From Micromonospora avicenniae (GTDB lineage Bacteria > Actinomycetota > Actinomycetes > Mycobacteriales > Micromonosporaceae), in NCBI RefSeq assembly GCF_900156065.1, contig NZ_FTNF01000010.1, positions 186,001-250,000 of the forward strand: a stretch of 64,000 nucleotides of DNA, read 5' to 3'. Under the pieces are notes generated by a model that saw nothing but the letters and a program-made list of their open reading frames with translations, did no database searches and was not told the DNA's origin. A program made the translations under genes and the position numbers. Below are positions 42,192 to 49,147 of the stretch, piece by piece; positions within the stretch are counted from its first letter, which is position 1, and the number at the start of each line of letters is the position of its first letter.

Positions 42192-42968
42192 ATGCTCGCC
42201 CAGCAACGGCAGAGTGCCATCCTCGATTTGATCCGGCAGCACGGCGGCGTCCGGGTCAGCCACCTGGTGAGCCGGTTCGGCGTGTCGGACATGACCATCC
42301 GGCGGGACCTGGAGGTGCTGGCCGAACGCGGCCTGGTGGACAAGGTGCACGGCGGCGCGACGCTGGCCGGCCCGGGCTCCGCCGAAGAGCCGGGGTTCGC
42401 GGCGAAGTCGATCCGTCAGCAGGCCGAGAAACGGGCCATCGCCCGGCGGGCCGCCTCGCTCGTGGAGCCCGGCATGGCCGTCGCGCTCTCCGCCGGTACG
42501 ACCACCGCCGCGCTGGCCCGGCTGCTCTCCGAGGTACGCGGCCTCACCGTGGTGACCAACTCGATCCCGGTGGCCGACGCGCTGTACCAGGATCCCCGGG
42601 CCGACCAGACGGTCGTGCTGACCGGTGGTATCCGTACGCCCTCGGACGCGCTCACCGGCCCGGTGGCCGAGTCGGCGATCGGCTCGCTCAACGTCGACCT
42701 GCTCTTCCTCGGCGTGCACGGGATGAGCCAGCGCACCGGCTTCACCACGCCGAACCTGCTCGAGGCGGGCGTCAACCGGTGCCTCGTCGGCTCGGCCCGC
42801 CGGCTGGTGGTGCTCGCCGACCACACCAAGTGGGAGACGATCGGGATCGCCACCATCGCGCCGCTGGAGTCCGCCGACATCCTGATCACCGACGCCGGGC
42901 TGCCCTCCGAGGGGCGGACGCTCATCGGTGAGCAGGTCGGTGAGCTGATCCTCGTCGAGCCGACGTAG
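42192..42968 (+). CDS. DeoR/GlpR-family sugar-responsive repressor
   Basis: 258 aa. The N-terminal HTH (QRQSAILDLIRQHGGVRVSHLVSRFGVSDMTIRRDLEVLAERGLVDKVHGGA) is classic DeoR. The sensor domain carries ALSAGTTTAALARLL and TNSIPVADALY, where these proteins bind a phosphorylated sugar. AAGGAGG lies 8 nt before the ATG. Position at the end of the galactosidase operon suggests control of the import and hydrolase genes on both sides; effector unknown. Confidence 0.95.
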   Translation: MLAQQRQSAILDLIRQHGGVRVSHLVSRFGVSDMTIRRDLEVLAERGLVDKVHGGATLAGPGSAEEPGFAAKSIRQQAEKRAIARRAASLVEPGMAVALSAGTTTAALARLLSEVRGLTVVTNSIPVADALYQDPRADQTVVLTGGIRTPSDALTGPVAESAIGSLNVDLLFLGVHGMSQRTGFTTPNLLEAGVNRCLVGSARRLVVLADHTKWETIGIATIAPLESADILITDAGLPSEGRTLIGEQVGELILVEPT

Positions 42969-43007
42969 CACCGGCACGACGAGCGGACGTTCCGCCGGCC
43001 GCACCGA

Positions 43008-43046
43008 CCGTCGGCTGCCGTGCCGTCGAGCGCGGACAGCCGACGG
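43008..43046. terminator. Hairpin between DeoR gene and anti-sigma-like gene
   Basis: CCGTCGGCTG (43008-43017) pairs with CAGCCGACGG (43037-43046), with a 19-nt loop, just before the convergent stop codon at 43056. Moderately convincing. Confidence 0.5.
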
Positions 43047-43055
43047 CCCGACCCC

Positions 43056-43931
43056 TCACTCCAGGTGGAACCGTTCGTCGACGGCGAGGCCCGCCAGTTG
43101 CCGAACGGAGAACGGCAGCGTGACGAGCCCCGGCTCGTTCGCGTCGAGCGTCCGCCCCCGGGCGACGAAGACCACCACGCCGTCCGGATGCCGGTAGGCC
43201 GCCCACTGGTCGAACCGGTCGTCCACGTTAGGCCGGGCCACCACACCCACCTGCGCCGTTCCGACGGTCACCAGCTGGCACTCGCCCTGCATGCCCCAGA
43301 ACCCGCGGGCGAGCGCGCACGGCTCGCTCGGCAGCTGATTGCCCGCGGTGTGGGTCTCGACGAGCAGCCAGCCGGTCCGATCGCCCTGGGCGAGGGCCGC
43401 CGACGACATGTAACTCCAGACGTCGACACCGTCCACCCGCTCCTCGAACTGCGCCTGGTGGCTTCGTACCGGCATCGCGTCCGCCGGCCGGCCCGGCGCA
43501 TCCTCGGGTGCGGTGTAACCGGTGGGTACGACGGAGACGATCTCACCGAGCAGCCGGACACCCTGGTCGTACCTCGAACCGGCCTGCGCGGTCCGGTCTT
43601 CCTGCGGGTGGCCGTCCGGTCCGGTCGGCCACGGCGTCGCGGAATCCTTCGACGTGCGCGGCACGGCCGACGCGGGGTCGGCCGGCTTCGTCGGTGGCGT
43701 GGCCGGCGCTGGGCCCGCAGGGCCGGAGTAGTTGCCGCCCGGGGTGTTCGCGGTGGCGACGCCGGCGAGGGCCAACACCGCCGCGGCGGATCCGGCGCAG
43801 GCCCAGACGGTACGGCGGCGTGCGCGGGCCCGCCGGGCGACGCCGAGCATGCCGGCGGTACTCAGTGGTGGTGGTGGGTGGCTGGCCGCCATCTCGCCGC
43901 GTAGCGCCGCACGCAGCTCGTCCCCGTTCAT
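43056..43931 (-). CDS. Membrane-anchored partner (putative anti-sigma factor) of SigE-type sigma
   Basis: 291 aa from the ATG at 43931 (AGGAGG 5 nt upstream). A short cytoplasmic part (MNGDELRAALRGEMAASHPPPP...) and basic stretch (RRARARRRTVW) precede one membrane helix (ACAGSAAAVLALAGVATAN). A proline-rich spacer and an extracytoplasmic domain of unknown fold follow. It lies 8 nt downstream of the SigE-family sigma gene. Topology and position fit an anti-sigma factor, but no zinc HxxxCxxC motif is present, so the role is inferred. Confidence 0.8.
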   Translation of the reverse strand: MNGDELRAALRGEMAASHPPPPLSTAGMLGVARRARARRRTVWACAGSAAAVLALAGVATANTPGGNYSGPAGPAPATPPTKPADPASAVPRTSKDSATPWPTGPDGHPQEDRTAQAGSRYDQGVRLLGEIVSVVPTGYTAPEDAPGRPADAMPVRSHQAQFEERVDGVDVWSYMSSAALAQGDRTGWLLVETHTAGNQLPSEPCALARGFWGMQGECQLVTVGTAQVGVVARPNVDDRFDQWAAYRHPDGVVVFVARGRTLDANEPGLVTLPFSVRQLAGLAVDERFHLE

Positions 43932-43939
43932 CGGGCCTC

Positions 43940-44437
43940 CTACTGGATCTCGTTGTGGCTGACGGGGAGGAGGTCGCGGAGCGTGTCGAGGCCTCGGGCG
44001 GCCTGGCTCTTCACCGTCCCGGGTGAGCAGCCCAGCAGCGCGGCGGACTCCTCGACCGACAGGTCCTCCCAGTACCGGAGAACCAGTACGGCGCGTTGGC
44101 GCGGCGGCACGGCGGCCAACGCCTGGAGCATCACCAACCGGTTCTCCGGCGAGTGCGGCGGCGTCGGCCGATCGGTGTCCGCGCCGCCCACCTGCTCTCG
44201 CCGCCACCAGCCGCGCCGTCGCTCGTCGAGGAACGTGCGGACCAGGATCTGGCGCACGTAGGAGTCCAGCACCTCGTGCCGCGCAACCCGGTTCCAGACC
44301 AGGTAGAGCTTCGTGAACGCCGTCTGCACCAGGTCCTCCGCCCGGTGCCAGTCGCCACAGAGCAGGTAGGCGGTGGCACGCATCGCGTCCGACCGCGCCG
44401 CGAAGTACTCCGCGAACGCGGCGTCGCGATCAGCCAT
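43940..44437 (-). CDS. SigE-family ECF RNA polymerase sigma factor
   Basis: 165 aa. Region 2 (AEYFAARSDAMRATAYLLCGDWHRAEDLVQTAFTKLYLVW) and region 4 (VPPRQRAVLVLRYWEDLSVEESAALLGCSPGTVKSQAARGLDTLRDLL) are complete; this is the TIGR02983 SigE family of actinomycetes. GGAGG lies 6 nt before the ATG. A candidate ECF-type promoter at 44467-44499 lies 30 bp upstream, suggesting self-activation. The membrane protein after it is the probable antagonist. Confidence 0.95.
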   Translation of the reverse strand: MADRDAAFAEYFAARSDAMRATAYLLCGDWHRAEDLVQTAFTKLYLVWNRVARHEVLDSYVRQILVRTFLDERRRGWWRREQVGGADTDRPTPPHSPENRLVMLQALAAVPPRQRAVLVLRYWEDLSVEESAALLGCSPGTVKSQAARGLDTLRDLLPVSHNEIQ

Positions 44438-44466
44438 GAGAAACCTCCGTCCCCACGATTCGAGTT

Positions 44467-44499
44467 AGTCACGCGGAGTCTGCCTCGGCGGGTTGCACC
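44467..44499 (-). promoter_or_regulatory. Candidate ECF-type promoter of the SigE-family gene
   Basis: On the minus strand GGTGCAACC (44499-44491) and CGTGACT (44473-44467) are separated by 17 nt. A GCAAC-type -35 is typical of ECF-dependent promoters. Position suits autoregulation by the sigma factor encoded 30 bp downstream. Confidence 0.5.
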
Positions 44500-44711
44500 G
44501 GGAGCGCAACTTCGCCGGGACCCGTGCGTCAGGACCAACGAGCGGCGGCCGCCGGCCGTGACTCGCGGCCGATGCCCACCCACCGGCCGACCCGTCTGTC
44601 GTCACCCGTACCGGCGCGCTTCACAGGGACCTCACAGGGCTGCTGGATAGGGTGCGATCGAGCAACGTCCGGCTCCACGGTGGAGCCCTCCGCGGTCGCA
44701 CGGGAGTTCCG

Positions 44712-45686
44712 ATGGTCTTCAAGAAGATGATGAGCGCGTTCGGTGTGGGCGGCCCCAGCGTCGACACGGTGCTGACCAACCCGAACACCCGCCCCGGTCT
44801 GAGCCTCGACGGGCAGGTCAACCTGCTCGGCGGCGACACGCCGGCGAAGATCGAGCAGGTGGTGCTCGGGCTGGTCACCCGGGTCGAGATCGAGGGGCAC
44901 GACACCGAGTACGCGGGCACTGTGGAGTTCCACCGCATGGTGGTCAGCGGCCCGCTGGAGCTGGCCCCGAAGCAGCAGCTGGCCATCCCGTTCCAGCTGC
45001 CGGTGCCGTGGGAGACGCCGATCACCGACGTCTACGGCCAGCGGCTGCGTGGCATGACGATGGGTCTGCGTACCGAGCTGGCGGTGGCCCGCGCGGTGGA
45101 CAAGAGCGACCTGGACCAGGTGGCGGTGCACCCGCTGCCGGTGCACGAGCGGATCCTCGACGCGTTCCAGCGCCTCGGCTTCCAGTTCAAGAACGCCGAC
45201 CTTGAACGGGGTCAGATCTACGGCGTGCAGCAGACGCTGCCGTTCTACCAGGAGATCGAGTTCTTCGCGGCACCGCAGTACGCGCAAACGGTCCGTGAGG
45301 TCGAGCTGACCTTCGTGACCAACCAGTACGGCGTCGACGTGGTGCTGGAGTGCGACAAGCGGGGCGGCTTCCTCAGCTCCGGCCACGACAGCTACGGCCG
45401 CTACCAGGTCGCGCACGCCGACGCCGACCGGCTCGACTGGACGCAGGTCGTCGACGGCTGGCTACGCGAGACGACCTCGCGCTACGGCAGCATGCACGCC
45501 GGCGGCTTCGGGCACACCCCGGCGTACGGCGGCCACCAGGGGCACCACGGACACGGGCGTGGCCCGGGGGTGGGCGGGATGCTCGCCGCCGGTGCGCTCG
45601 GCGTCGCCGGCGGCCTGGTCGCCGGGGAGCTGATCGAGGACGCCTTCGAGGGCGACCTCGGTGAGGACCTCGGCTTCGACGAGTAG
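44712..45686 (+). CDS. Spo0M-like sporulation/cell-division protein
   Basis: 324 aa from the ATG at 44712 (GGGAG 5 nt upstream). MVFKKMMSAFGVGGPSVDTVLTNPNTRPG opens the arrestin-like SpoOM domain (PF07070), followed by LDGQVNLLGGDTPAKIEQVVLGLVTRVEIEG. Bacillus Spo0M affects sporulation and cytokinesis; in actinomycetes its role is unclear. After ~residue 265 the tail is rich in Gly/His (GGHQGHHGHGRGPG), a possible metal-binding patch, then a short hydrophobic GMLAAGALGVAGGLVAGELI and an acidic end. Confidence 0.93.
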   Translation: MVFKKMMSAFGVGGPSVDTVLTNPNTRPGLSLDGQVNLLGGDTPAKIEQVVLGLVTRVEIEGHDTEYAGTVEFHRMVVSGPLELAPKQQLAIPFQLPVPWETPITDVYGQRLRGMTMGLRTELAVARAVDKSDLDQVAVHPLPVHERILDAFQRLGFQFKNADLERGQIYGVQQTLPFYQEIEFFAAPQYAQTVREVELTFVTNQYGVDVVLECDKRGGFLSSGHDSYGRYQVAHADADRLDWTQVVDGWLRETTSRYGSMHAGGFGHTPAYGGHQGHHGHGRGPGVGGMLAAGALGVAGGLVAGELIEDAFEGDLGEDLGFDE

Positions 45687-45703
45687 CTGGGTTCGCGTAC
45701 GAT

Positions 45704-45733
45704 GGCGGCCTCCGGGAGTTCCCGGAGGCCGCC
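45704..45733. terminator. Bidirectional terminator after spo0M-like gene
   Basis: GGCGGCCTCCGGGA (45704-45717) and its exact complement (45720-45733) with a 2-nt centre, between convergent genes. Flanking CGTACG copies on both sides lengthen the symmetry. Confidence 0.85.
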
Positions 45734-45747
45734 GTCCGTACGAGGCG

Positions 45748-46146
45748 TCAGCGTCGGCCGGTACGCCGCTCGCTGAGCGACCGCTTCGGCGACCCGGCCT
45801 TCGAGAGACCTCGGCTCACCAGGTAACCGGCGGTCAGTGCGGCGATGATCCACCACGACTGAACCGGGTTGTTGAGGTTCAACCCGTTGGTGTCCGAACC
45901 GCCCCAGAACGCGGCGATCACCACGCCCGCCATCACTACGGCGTAGATCCAGAATTCCGTCGTGAGAAACGCCTGCTTGGTCTCGGTGCCGGTCTGCGGC
46001 ATCTGCTCCCGATGCCCGTCACTGATCACCGGCATCGGACGGGTCGGCGTCTCCTGCATGGCCTGACGGTCCTGCATGGCCTGACGGTTCTGGACGTCGG
46101 CGGCCGGTCGGTTCATCGGCCTGGTGGATGCAGCCTGGGTGCTCAT
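45748..46146 (-). CDS. Two-helix membrane protein with repeated QAMQ lead
   Basis: 132 aa; AGGAGG lies 6 nt before the ATG. The cytoplasmic lead contains QAMQDRQAMQ, produced by two copies of an 18-bp DNA repeat around 46050-46090. Two membrane helices follow (EFWIYAVVMAGVVIAAFWG and SWWIIAALTAGYLVSRGL), then a basic tail ending ERRTGRR. I do not recognise a family; similar small proteins are common in actinomycetes. Confidence 0.8.
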   Translation of the reverse strand: MSTQAASTRPMNRPAADVQNRQAMQDRQAMQETPTRPMPVISDGHREQMPQTGTETKQAFLTTEFWIYAVVMAGVVIAAFWGGSDTNGLNLNNPVQSWWIIAALTAGYLVSRGLSKAGSPKRSLSERRTGRR

Positions 46147-46305
46147 CTTGTCCTCCTCAGGATGCGATGAGTCGTGCGCTCCTCCGCCCCGCTACCGCGT
46201 TTCGGCCACGGCACGGTTTCGGGTCTCGTGGCGGGGACGCTCACCGACTACCCGAGGCTCAGGGGGAGGTAACACCCGGTGCGGGGCCGGAAATCGGCGG
46301 TAACC

Positions 46306-46358
46306 GACGTACCACGCCGGTGGCGCCCGCCCGGGCGCCGCCACCGGCGTGGTACGTC
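46306..46358. terminator. 20-bp-arm hairpin terminator of the GDPD gene
   Basis: GACGTACCACGCCGGTGGCG (46306-46325) and its exact complement (46339-46358) around a 13-nt loop. The right arm reaches into the stop codon of the gene. Confidence 0.88.
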
Positions 46359-48399
46359 AGCGCAGGCCGTTGCGGATCGCGACGCCGACCAGCAGGGCGG
46401 GGTCGTCGGTGATGATGCCGTCCACACCGAGTTCGATCACGCGCTGCATGACCGCCGCGTCGTCGACTGTGTAGGGGACCACCTTCAGCCCGTACCGGCT
46501 CTGCAGGGTCCGCACATCCGGTCCGTGGAAGTACGCCGGGTTCTCGCGCAGGTACCAGTCGGCCGCGGCGACGGTGCCCTGCGCCGGGTCGTGCACCTGC
46601 CAGTTGGCCGACACGGTGCCGGCGCCGGCGGCCCGGGTCAGCTTCCCGAGGTCCTGGTACTTCCACCAGTCCAGCCCGGCCGTCCACGGGCTCTGCACGG
46701 ACCGGTCGCCGTAGACCGCCTGCAACGAGCACTCGTCGGCGAGGCTGGCGCACTCGGCCGGGCCGTACTGCCAGACCAGTGCGACGGTCTCGATGCGCTT
46801 GTTCAGCTGGCGGGCGTAGGTGATGGTTCGCCAGTCGAAGGACTGGATCGTGACGCGGTCGGTGAAGCCGACCCGCTCGATCGCCGTCACCAGCTTGCGG
46901 GTGAAACTGCGGTACGGCTCGGTGTCGTCGACCAGCGGGCTGATCTTGGTTTCGATGTTCATCCGGATGTCGGTCCGGCCGCTGCTCTTCACCAGCGCGA
47001 AGACCTCGTCGAGCGTGGGGATCCGGGCGCCCGGGGCGGGCACCTGCTCGGGTAGCTCGGGCAGCGTCCTGGTGCCGCAGTCGATCGTTCTGATCTGCGC
47101 GAGGGTCAGCTCGTGCACCAGCTTGCCGACGTACGGGAACTGCGGGTCACCCGGGCGGGCCGGGGCGGTGTCGACGCAGTGCGAGCCATTGATGGCGCGA
47201 TCGTGCAGCACGACGAGCGCGCCGTCGGCGGTGACACCCGTGTCGAGTTCCAGTGTCGAGATGGCCTTGTTCCCCAGCGCGTTGCTGAACGCGGGCAGGG
47301 TGTTCTCCGGTAGTTCGGCCCGGCCGCCGCGGTGCGCCTGGATGTCGAAGGGCGAGGCGTACGCCTTCGGCAGCCGGTAGCCGCGCTGCGCGAGCAGGCC
47401 GCGCAGCCGGTCCGGGTAGTCGGTGATGAGGCCGTCCACTCCGTCGTCGATGAGCTTCGCCATGGTCGGCACGTCGTCCACCGTCCACGGGATCACCTTG
47501 ATGCCGTAGCGGTGGGCCCGCGCCACCAGCTCCTTGGTGACGTACGGCTGGTAGCCGGGGTCGGTGACCATGCCGTTCTGCGGGAAGCCGTGCACGGGCG
47601 AGAACGCGGCCGCGCCGAAGCTGCGGATGGCCTTGATCGGGTCGCCGCCGAAGTCGTCGATGTCGAGGCCACCCAGCCACGGCGACGCACCCGGCTGGCC
47701 GGTCTGGAGGAAGTCGTAGTTGGTGAGGGCCACCAGCGGCAGCCGCGGTTCGACCTGGCGCATCCGCATCAGCGCGCCCCAGTCGAAGCTCTGGATCGTC
47801 ACCTGCTCGAGCAGGCCGGCGCGGCGGATCTCGGCCGCGGTGACCTGCACGAACTGTTCGCGAGGCGCGGTCTCGGTCGGCGCGCCGGCCTCCACCTTGG
47901 TCTCCACGTTGAGCTTCACGTCGTCGGCGTCGTACCGCTTGACCAGGTCGAAGACCTCGCGCAGCAGCGGCATCCGCGCGCCCGGCACGGCGAGCTGACC
48001 CGGCTTGTCCGCAAGCGTCTTCGAGCCGCAGTCGAGGGTGCGTACCTGGGCCAGGGTGAGCGTGTTGACGTACTTCCCGACGTACGGGTACTCCGGATCA
48101 CCCGGCGTCACCGGCGTCGTGTCGACGCACTTCGCGTCGCTGATCTTCCGGTCGTGGGTCACCACGGCCTGCCCGTCCTCGGTGATCTGCACGTCCAGTT
48201 CGAGGGTGCCGACCCCGAGCTGGAGGGCGTTGCCGAACGAGGCGAGCGTGTTCTCCACCCGCAGCCCGAGGCCGCCGCGGTGCGCCTGCAGGTCGAACGT
48301 CCGGTCCGGACGCGGCTTCGCCCCGGCGGGCGCCGCGAGCCCGGATGTCACGGTCGCCGCCGCAAGGGCCGCGACCGCGATACGTCGTACTGTGCGCAC
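46357..48399 (-). CDS. Secreted glycerophosphodiester phosphodiesterase, tandem GDPD domains
   Basis: 680 aa from the GTG at 48399 (GGAGGAGGAG 7 nt upstream). A signal peptide (RRIAVAALAAATVTSGLAAPAGA) is followed by two similar GDPD barrels: FDLQAHRGGLGLRVENTLASFGNALQLG (~35-330) and FDIQAHRGGRAELPENTLPAFSNALG (~345-680). Each has the catalytic HRG and ExT motifs (VENT, PENT), the ELD metal site and VTHDR/VLHDR histidine. The halves share long stretches such as TLAQ(V/I)RT(L/I)DCG, so the gene arose by internal duplication. It hydrolyses glycerophosphodiesters to glycerol 3-phosphate outside the cell. Confidence 0.94.
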   Translation of the reverse strand: MRTVRRIAVAALAAATVTSGLAAPAGAKPRPDRTFDLQAHRGGLGLRVENTLASFGNALQLGVGTLELDVQITEDGQAVVTHDRKISDAKCVDTTPVTPGDPEYPYVGKYVNTLTLAQVRTLDCGSKTLADKPGQLAVPGARMPLLREVFDLVKRYDADDVKLNVETKVEAGAPTETAPREQFVQVTAAEIRRAGLLEQVTIQSFDWGALMRMRQVEPRLPLVALTNYDFLQTGQPGASPWLGGLDIDDFGGDPIKAIRSFGAAAFSPVHGFPQNGMVTDPGYQPYVTKELVARAHRYGIKVIPWTVDDVPTMAKLIDDGVDGLITDYPDRLRGLLAQRGYRLPKAYASPFDIQAHRGGRAELPENTLPAFSNALGNKAISTLELDTGVTADGALVVLHDRAINGSHCVDTAPARPGDPQFPYVGKLVHELTLAQIRTIDCGTRTLPELPEQVPAPGARIPTLDEVFALVKSSGRTDIRMNIETKISPLVDDTEPYRSFTRKLVTAIERVGFTDRVTIQSFDWRTITYARQLNKRIETVALVWQYGPAECASLADECSLQAVYGDRSVQSPWTAGLDWWKYQDLGKLTRAAGAGTVSANWQVHDPAQGTVAAADWYLRENPAYFHGPDVRTLQSRYGLKVVPYTVDDAAVMQRVIELGVDGIITDDPALLVGVAIRNGLR

Positions 48400-48653
48400 G
48401 CTGTCACTCCTCCTCCGGCAGGCCCCTCCCGCCGGTCGGGGGTCAGCATGGGCAGTGGGGGCGGCGTGGAGGCGCACAGCGGGAAACGCGCGGGTTAACC
48501 GGTGGGGACGGTGTATGTCCACCTCGTCGATGAGTGGGTGATTCGCGGGCCGTCCGTCGTTGTTCGACGGGGGATCCCCGGCCCGGGCGTGGTGTTTGAC
48601 GTCCCCGGCGGCGGGCACGCAGCGAGACCGACGTTTCTGCGAGGTGGTTTGAC

Positions 48654-49076
48654 GTGCGTGAGGACGACATGCGGCAGGAGGCGGCCCGGCGGGCCGAGGA
48701 ACGCATCGCCGGCGGGATCTACGGCAAGGGTGCCGTCGACGAGGTGACGGTGCCGCGCACGGACGTGCAGCGGGCGATTCAGGATGTCGATCCGGACGAC
48801 CCGGCACACGAGCGGATCGACCCGACCGTGCTCCGCGACGGCGGCCCTGTCGGCGGGCAGGGAGCGGTCACCACGACCGGCGGCACCGCCGGCCCGGCCA
48901 GCGTACGGCGGGTGGCGCGGCAGCCGGAGCAACACCGCGGCAAGGTGGCGCCGACCACCACCGGGGACGCCACCACCGGTGGCATGAGCACCCCGGCCGG
49001 CGGCTCCACAAGTGACCAGTCCAGCAGCGCCAGCCAGGTGGGTAACTTCACCACCGAGACGGACCCGTCCCGGTGA
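48654..49076 (+). CDS. Hypothetical hydrophilic protein, low-complexity C-terminus
   Basis: 140 aa. The N-terminal part (EDDMRQEAARRAEERIAGGIYGKGAVDEV...) is charged and helical; the second half is Gly/Ser/Thr-rich, disordered and without membrane helices. Start could be GTG 48654 or ATG 48669; GAGG lies before the ATG. I recognise no domain. Codon use matches the neighbours, which supports a real gene. Confidence 0.62.
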   Translation: MREDDMRQEAARRAEERIAGGIYGKGAVDEVTVPRTDVQRAIQDVDPDDPAHERIDPTVLRDGGPVGGQGAVTTTGGTAGPASVRRVARQPEQHRGKVAPTTTGDATTGGMSTPAGGSTSDQSSSASQVGNFTTETDPSR

Positions 49077-49147
49077 TCATGAGGTTGGCGGGCTGCCGGA
49101 GATGGAAGTCCACGTCAACCTCATGATCAACCGGTGGGTGTCCTCCG

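Noticed and set aside
49100..49147. Additional short gene between the hypothetical protein and the HelD stop
   Set aside because: Only a short gap without start, ribosome site or hairpin of note.
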